From NCBI RefSeq assembly GCF_014645355.1, contig NZ_BMLS01000003.1, forward strand, positions 1 to 64,000: DNA of 64,000 nucleotides, read 5' to 3'. Of the stretch, positions 60,834-64,000 are shown piece after piece. A program made the position numbers and the translations under genes. Every line of letters starts with the position of its first letter. The first letter of the stretch is position 1. The notes under the pieces were generated by a model, which worked only from the letters and a program-made list of their open reading frames with translations, was not told the DNA's origin and ran no database searches. Origin of the DNA: Bowmanella pacifica (GTDB lineage Bacteria; Pseudomonadota; Gammaproteobacteria; Enterobacterales; Alteromonadaceae).

Positions 60834-63425
60834 ATGTCCGCAGCCCGTCCTCAAGCCATGAAACTTGCCGATTATCGTCAGCCAGACTTCTTAATCCCTG
60901 CGCTTTTTCTGGATTTCGAACTGCATGATACCCAAACTCGGGTCACGGCTGTCAGTAAAGTTCGCCGTCAAGGGACACACAGTCATCCCCTGATATTGGA
61001 TGGTGAAAAGTTACAACTGGTATCCGTTGAGATTAATGGTGAGACGGTATCTGCCCAGGCGACGGAAAAGGGGCTGTGCTTAGAAAACGTGCCTGATGAG
61101 TTTGAACTGCGCATCGTGACGCATATTGATCCACTTAATAATACATCGTTGGAAGGACTGTATAAGTCAGGATCGGCATTTTGCACTCAATGTGAAGCCG
61201 AGGGCTTTCGTAAAATTACTTATTTTATGGACAGGCCGGATGTCATGGCCAAGTATCAGGTGAAGATTACCGCCGATAGGCAGACTTATCCGTACTTGTT
61301 ATCCAATGGAAATAAGATTGGTCAGGGTGAGCTGCCCGACGGTAAGCATTGGGTATTGTGGGAAGACCCCTTCTTCAAACCCTGTTATTTATTCGCCCTG
61401 GTCGCCGGTGACTTTGATTTGCTGGAAGACAGTTTCACCACCGCAAGTGGTCGCCAGGTCGCCCTAGAGCTTTTCGTTGATAAAGGAAATCTTGGCCGGG
61501 CAGGGCATGCGATGGCATCCCTGAAAAAAGCCATGCTGTGGGATGAGCAACGCTATGGCCTGGAGTATGACCTGGATATCTACATGATTGTTGCGGTCGA
61601 CTTCTTCAACATGGGCGCGATGGAAAACAAAGGCCTCAATGTCTTCAATAGTAAATTCGTGTTGGCCGACCCGGCCTCGGCCACGGATGAAGACTACTTC
61701 AACATTGAATCTGTCATCGCCCATGAGTATTTCCATAACTGGACAGGTAACAGGGTCACTTGTCGGGACTGGTTTCAGCTCAGTCTTAAAGAAGGCCTGA
61801 CGGTATTTCGCGATCAACAATTCAGCGCCGACATGGCAGACCCTGCCATCGTCCGGATAAAACAAGTGCAAGTGATGCGTGAACATCAGTTTGCCGAAGA
61901 TGCCGGCCCCATGGTACACCCCATTCGTCCGGCAGAAGTGATGGAGATGAACAATTTCTATTCGGTGACCGTATACGATAAGGGCGCTGAAGTGATCCGC
62001 ATGTTACATACCTTGTTGGGTGAAACGGGGTTCAGGCAGGGGATGGATTTGTATATCGCCCGCCATGATGGCCAAGCGGTAACCTGTGATGATTTTGTCC
62101 AAGCCATGCAGGATGCGAACGGCATAGACTTAACGTTATTCCGCCGCTGGTACAGTCAATCCGGCACTCCCAGGGTTGAGGTTGAAACCCTGTATGACGA
62201 CAAGCGCCAGCAATTCGCTTTAACGCTGCGCCAGCATACTCCAGCTACCGCAGACCAGCAGGATAAGCTGCCATTACATATGCCGGTTGCCATTGAATTA
62301 ATCGATGAAACAGGCAGTCAGCAGCATATTTTGTCACTTACCGAGTCATCACAGCGTTTTGAATTAGCGTGCAAGGGTGAACCCACGCTGGCGGTGCTGG
62401 CCGGTTTCAGTGCACCTGTGAAAGTAGATTTTGCACAAGATAGCCAGGAACTGCTTAAAACCGCACTCTATGGTCAGGATGATTTTTTACGCTGGGATGC
62501 CGCGCAGCAGTTGCTCAGTGAGTCAATCCACGCAAGTGTCACTGATGCAAATAGCTCGCTGCCGGAGGCCGTTTTGGCCTTGTTCTCGGGTACGTTGGAT
62601 GTGGCGGCGGAAAAACCCGCTTTAGCGGCTGAAATGCTGGCTTTACCCAGCTTTGAAACCTTGGCCCAGCAAAAGCCGCATATTCATGTGGATAGTCTGC
62701 TGGCAGCCCGTCACAGCGTAAAAATGCAGTTAGCAGAAGCATTTGCAGGGCAGTGGAAGTCACTGATTAAAGTGGCACCGGATCAGTCTTACGCTTATCA
62801 ACGGGAACAGGTGCAGCTACGACGCCTTAAGGCCGTTTGTTTAACCTATCTGGCAGAGTTGCCGGACAGTGAAGCGATACTGCAACAGGGTTATCAGCAT
62901 AGCGACAACATGAGTGACACACTGGCGATACTGCGGGCCTGTCAAAGTGCAAATCACAGGTTGTTCGAGCCTTTGATGCAAGATTTTGAACAACGTTGGG
63001 GACAGGATTCGCTGGTGATGGATAAATGGTTTGCCTTGCATGGCAGCCGGCAGCATCCAAATAGCTTGGCGTCCTTGCAGTTGTTGACCGGCCATGCCAT
63101 GTACAGCATCAACAACCCCAATAAGGTACGCGCATTAATTGGTAGTTTTGCATTTTACAATACAGCCGGTTTTCATGCCGCCGATGGCAGCGGATACCGC
63201 TTTGTTACCGACTACCTGATGAAATTGGATGCAGTGAATCCGCAGGTGGCGTCACGTTTAATTACCCCGATGTTGGGCTTTAGCCATTTGGATAGCACCA
63301 GGCAGGATCTGATCGTTCAGCAGTTAGCCCGTTTACTGAATCATGAGCCTTTAAGCAGAGATTTGTATGAAAAGGTCAGCAAAGCACTGCATTTGGCTAC
63401 TTCGACGGATAAGGCGTTGAATTGA
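60834..63425 (+). CDS. pepN: aminopeptidase N
   Basis: 863-residue M1 metallopeptidase. The exopeptidase motif GAMENKGLNVFNSKFVLADP and the zinc site HEYFHNWTGNRVTCRDWFQL place His at residues 297 and 301 and Glu at 298, the same numbering as E. coli PepN. The third zinc ligand lies in LKEGLTVFRD. The C-terminal helical domain ends LYEKVSKALHLA. It removes N-terminal residues from peptides in the cytoplasm. AAGGAG lies before the ATG, and the gene overlaps the next start. Confidence 0.98.
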   Translation: MSAARPQAMKLADYRQPDFLIPALFLDFELHDTQTRVTAVSKVRRQGTHSHPLILDGEKLQLVSVEINGETVSAQATEKGLCLENVPDEFELRIVTHIDPLNNTSLEGLYKSGSAFCTQCEAEGFRKITYFMDRPDVMAKYQVKITADRQTYPYLLSNGNKIGQGELPDGKHWVLWEDPFFKPCYLFALVAGDFDLLEDSFTTASGRQVALELFVDKGNLGRAGHAMASLKKAMLWDEQRYGLEYDLDIYMIVAVDFFNMGAMENKGLNVFNSKFVLADPASATDEDYFNIESVIAHEYFHNWTGNRVTCRDWFQLSLKEGLTVFRDQQFSADMADPAIVRIKQVQVMREHQFAEDAGPMVHPIRPAEVMEMNNFYSVTVYDKGAEVIRMLHTLLGETGFRQGMDLYIARHDGQAVTCDDFVQAMQDANGIDLTLFRRWYSQSGTPRVEVETLYDDKRQQFALTLRQHTPATADQQDKLPLHMPVAIELIDETGSQQHILSLTESSQRFELACKGEPTLAVLAGFSAPVKVDFAQDSQELLKTALYGQDDFLRWDAAQQLLSESIHASVTDANSSLPEAVLALFSGTLDVAAEKPALAAEMLALPSFETLAQQKPHIHVDSLLAARHSVKMQLAEAFAGQWKSLIKVAPDQSYAYQREQVQLRRLKAVCLTYLAELPDSEAILQQGYQHSDNMSDTLAILRACQSANHRLFEPLMQDFEQRWGQDSLVMDKWFALHGSRQHPNSLASLQLLTGHAMYSINNPNKVRALIGSFAFYNTAGFHAADGSGYRFVTDYLMKLDAVNPQVASRLITPMLGFSHLDSTRQDLIVQQLARLLNHEPLSRDLYEKVSKALHLATSTDKALN

Positions 63426-63643
63426 AGATCTATTTTTTTAATCTTCGACTAAGCTACGAAGAGTGCCGTCCTCTCTATTTGGGGACGGTACAGAATATGA
63501 TCGTGCGTACCGACTCAGGAGAGCGAGTGCAGTTGCCGGTTGCCAATTTGCGTCCCTATGTGGAAATGCAAGGACTTCAAGGGCGTTTCCGGCTCATGGT
63601 GAATGAGCAGAATAAAATCCATTCTCTTGAACGGGTAAGTTGA
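63422..63643 (+). CDS. DUF2835-family small protein
   Basis: 73-residue protein (KIYFFNLRLSYEECRPLYLG, LPVANLRPYVEMQGLQGRFR) matching DUF2835, a small gammaproteobacterial family of unknown function with a PilZ-like/beta-barrel look. The start is a TTG at 63422 overlapping the pepN stop, which suggests translational coupling; the conserved YFFNLRLSY begins immediately, so no later start is possible. Confidence 0.85.
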   Translation: MKIYFFNLRLSYEECRPLYLGTVQNMIVRTDSGERVQLPVANLRPYVEMQGLQGRFRLMVNEQNKIHSLERVS

Positions 63644-63838
63644 ATTATTGTTCGACTTAACCGTTTCAACGTTATGATTTATATGGATATATTGATACTC
63701 CTCAACTGGTACGATTAGTTCTTGATAATAAGCTAAAATGATGTAATCATTTTGTAAAAATGCCAGTGGGACCACTGGTTACCTGCTTACATCTGCGGAC
63801 TTTCACACACACTGCGGATACAGAGGAGTATAAAAACG

Positions 63839-64000
63839 ATGAATAACGGGCCTCGTATTTTTAAAAAGTCAGCCTTGGCCATAGGGATTACGGCAATGCT
63901 TGGCGGCGTTTGCACCCCGGCAGTGGCGGTAAACTGGGAAGAGGGTGATTGGTCAATCAGCTTCGACTCCAGCTTTTCCCTTGGTACCAGCTATCGAATT
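63839..64000 (+). CDS. DUF1302-family protein, N-terminal part (cut by window end)
   Basis: 54 residues visible. A basic N-terminus and hydrophobic signal (FKKSALAIGITAMLGGVCTP, cleavage after AVA) are followed by VNWEEGDWSISFDSSFSLGT, the usual opening of DUF1302 outer-membrane proteins, often paired with a DUF1329 lipoprotein and an RND-type exporter. GAGGAG lies 10 nt before the ATG. About 200 bases before it (63644-63838) hold no other gene. Confidence 0.8.
   Translation, partial: MNNGPRIFKKSALAIGITAMLGGVCTPAVAVNWEEGDWSISFDSSFSLGTSYRI

Overview
The window looks like chromosome of a marine gammaproteobacterium, most likely Alteromonadales/Alteromonadaceae. The evidence is the gene content (thrS-infC-rpmI-rplT, prc next to proQ, tusBCDE, a DUF3080 lipoprotein, CPXCG protein, DUF2835, SIMPL protein) and the strong Vibrio/Aeromonas/Shewanella-like character of the proteins. 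The genus cannot be fixed from sequence reading alone. No transposase, phage gene or CRISPR array was seen.

Layout. 1-7.9 kb: tusDCBE sulfur-relay genes, a Bax-inhibitor-1 family membrane protein, tRNA-Ser(UGA), a SpoIIAA-like protein, and an RND efflux pump/adaptor pair. 8.0-41.6 kb: one unbroken, essentially complete lateral (swarming-type) flagellar system. 41.6-45.2 kb: DUF3080 lipoprotein, CPXCG protein, a frameshifted pteridine-reductase (folM) gene, a fructosamine kinase and a START-domain protein, all on the minus strand. 45.3-48.5 kb: thrS, infC (AUU start), rpmI, rplT. 48.8-53.0 kb: a DcaP-like porin divergent from acs, then a LuxR-type response regulator of CrbR/ErdR type. 53.0-64.0 kb: small lipoprotein, SIMPL protein, msrC, an acidic hypothetical, proQ, prc, two sodium-linked transporters (NSS, NhaC), pepN, DUF2835 and the start of a DUF1302 protein.

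The flagellar island has four blocks. Block 1: flgA-flgM-flgN (minus) divergent from flgBCDEFGHIJKL plus an unrecognised gene. Block 2: lafA, fliD, fliS. Block 3: lafX(fliT-like)-fliK-fliL-lafS-lafT-lafU-PilZ gene-fliM-fliN-fliP-fliQ-fliR-flhB-flhA. Block 4: motY-like-lafK-fliE-F-G-H-I-J. Gene content and names match the Vibrio parahaemolyticus/Aeromonas lateral system: LafK sigma-54 activator, LafS sigma-28, FlgM anti-sigma, LafT/LafU stator. No chemotaxis genes, flhF/flhG, fliO or motX lie in the island.

The most interesting feature is regulatory. The leader of block 4, the block that carries the master activator lafK, contains a well-formed c-di-GMP-I (GEMM-I) riboswitch (about 33801-33902). 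Its closing P1 strand overlaps a downstream hairpin, and the ribosome binding site lies inside a further small hairpin. Block 3 encodes a stand-alone PilZ (c-di-GMP-binding) protein between the stator and C-ring genes. Blocks 1 and 3 each have a near-identical sigma-54 promoter (TTGGCAT-N5-TTGYT) preceded by the same 19-bp palindrome (GCGGAAG-N5-CTTCCGC), a strong candidate for the LafK binding site. The sequence therefore suggests a c-di-GMP-gated cascade: riboswitch to LafK, then sigma-54 promoters of blocks 1 and 3, then LafS/FlgM and the flagellin genes, with a second c-di-GMP input at the motor through the PilZ protein.
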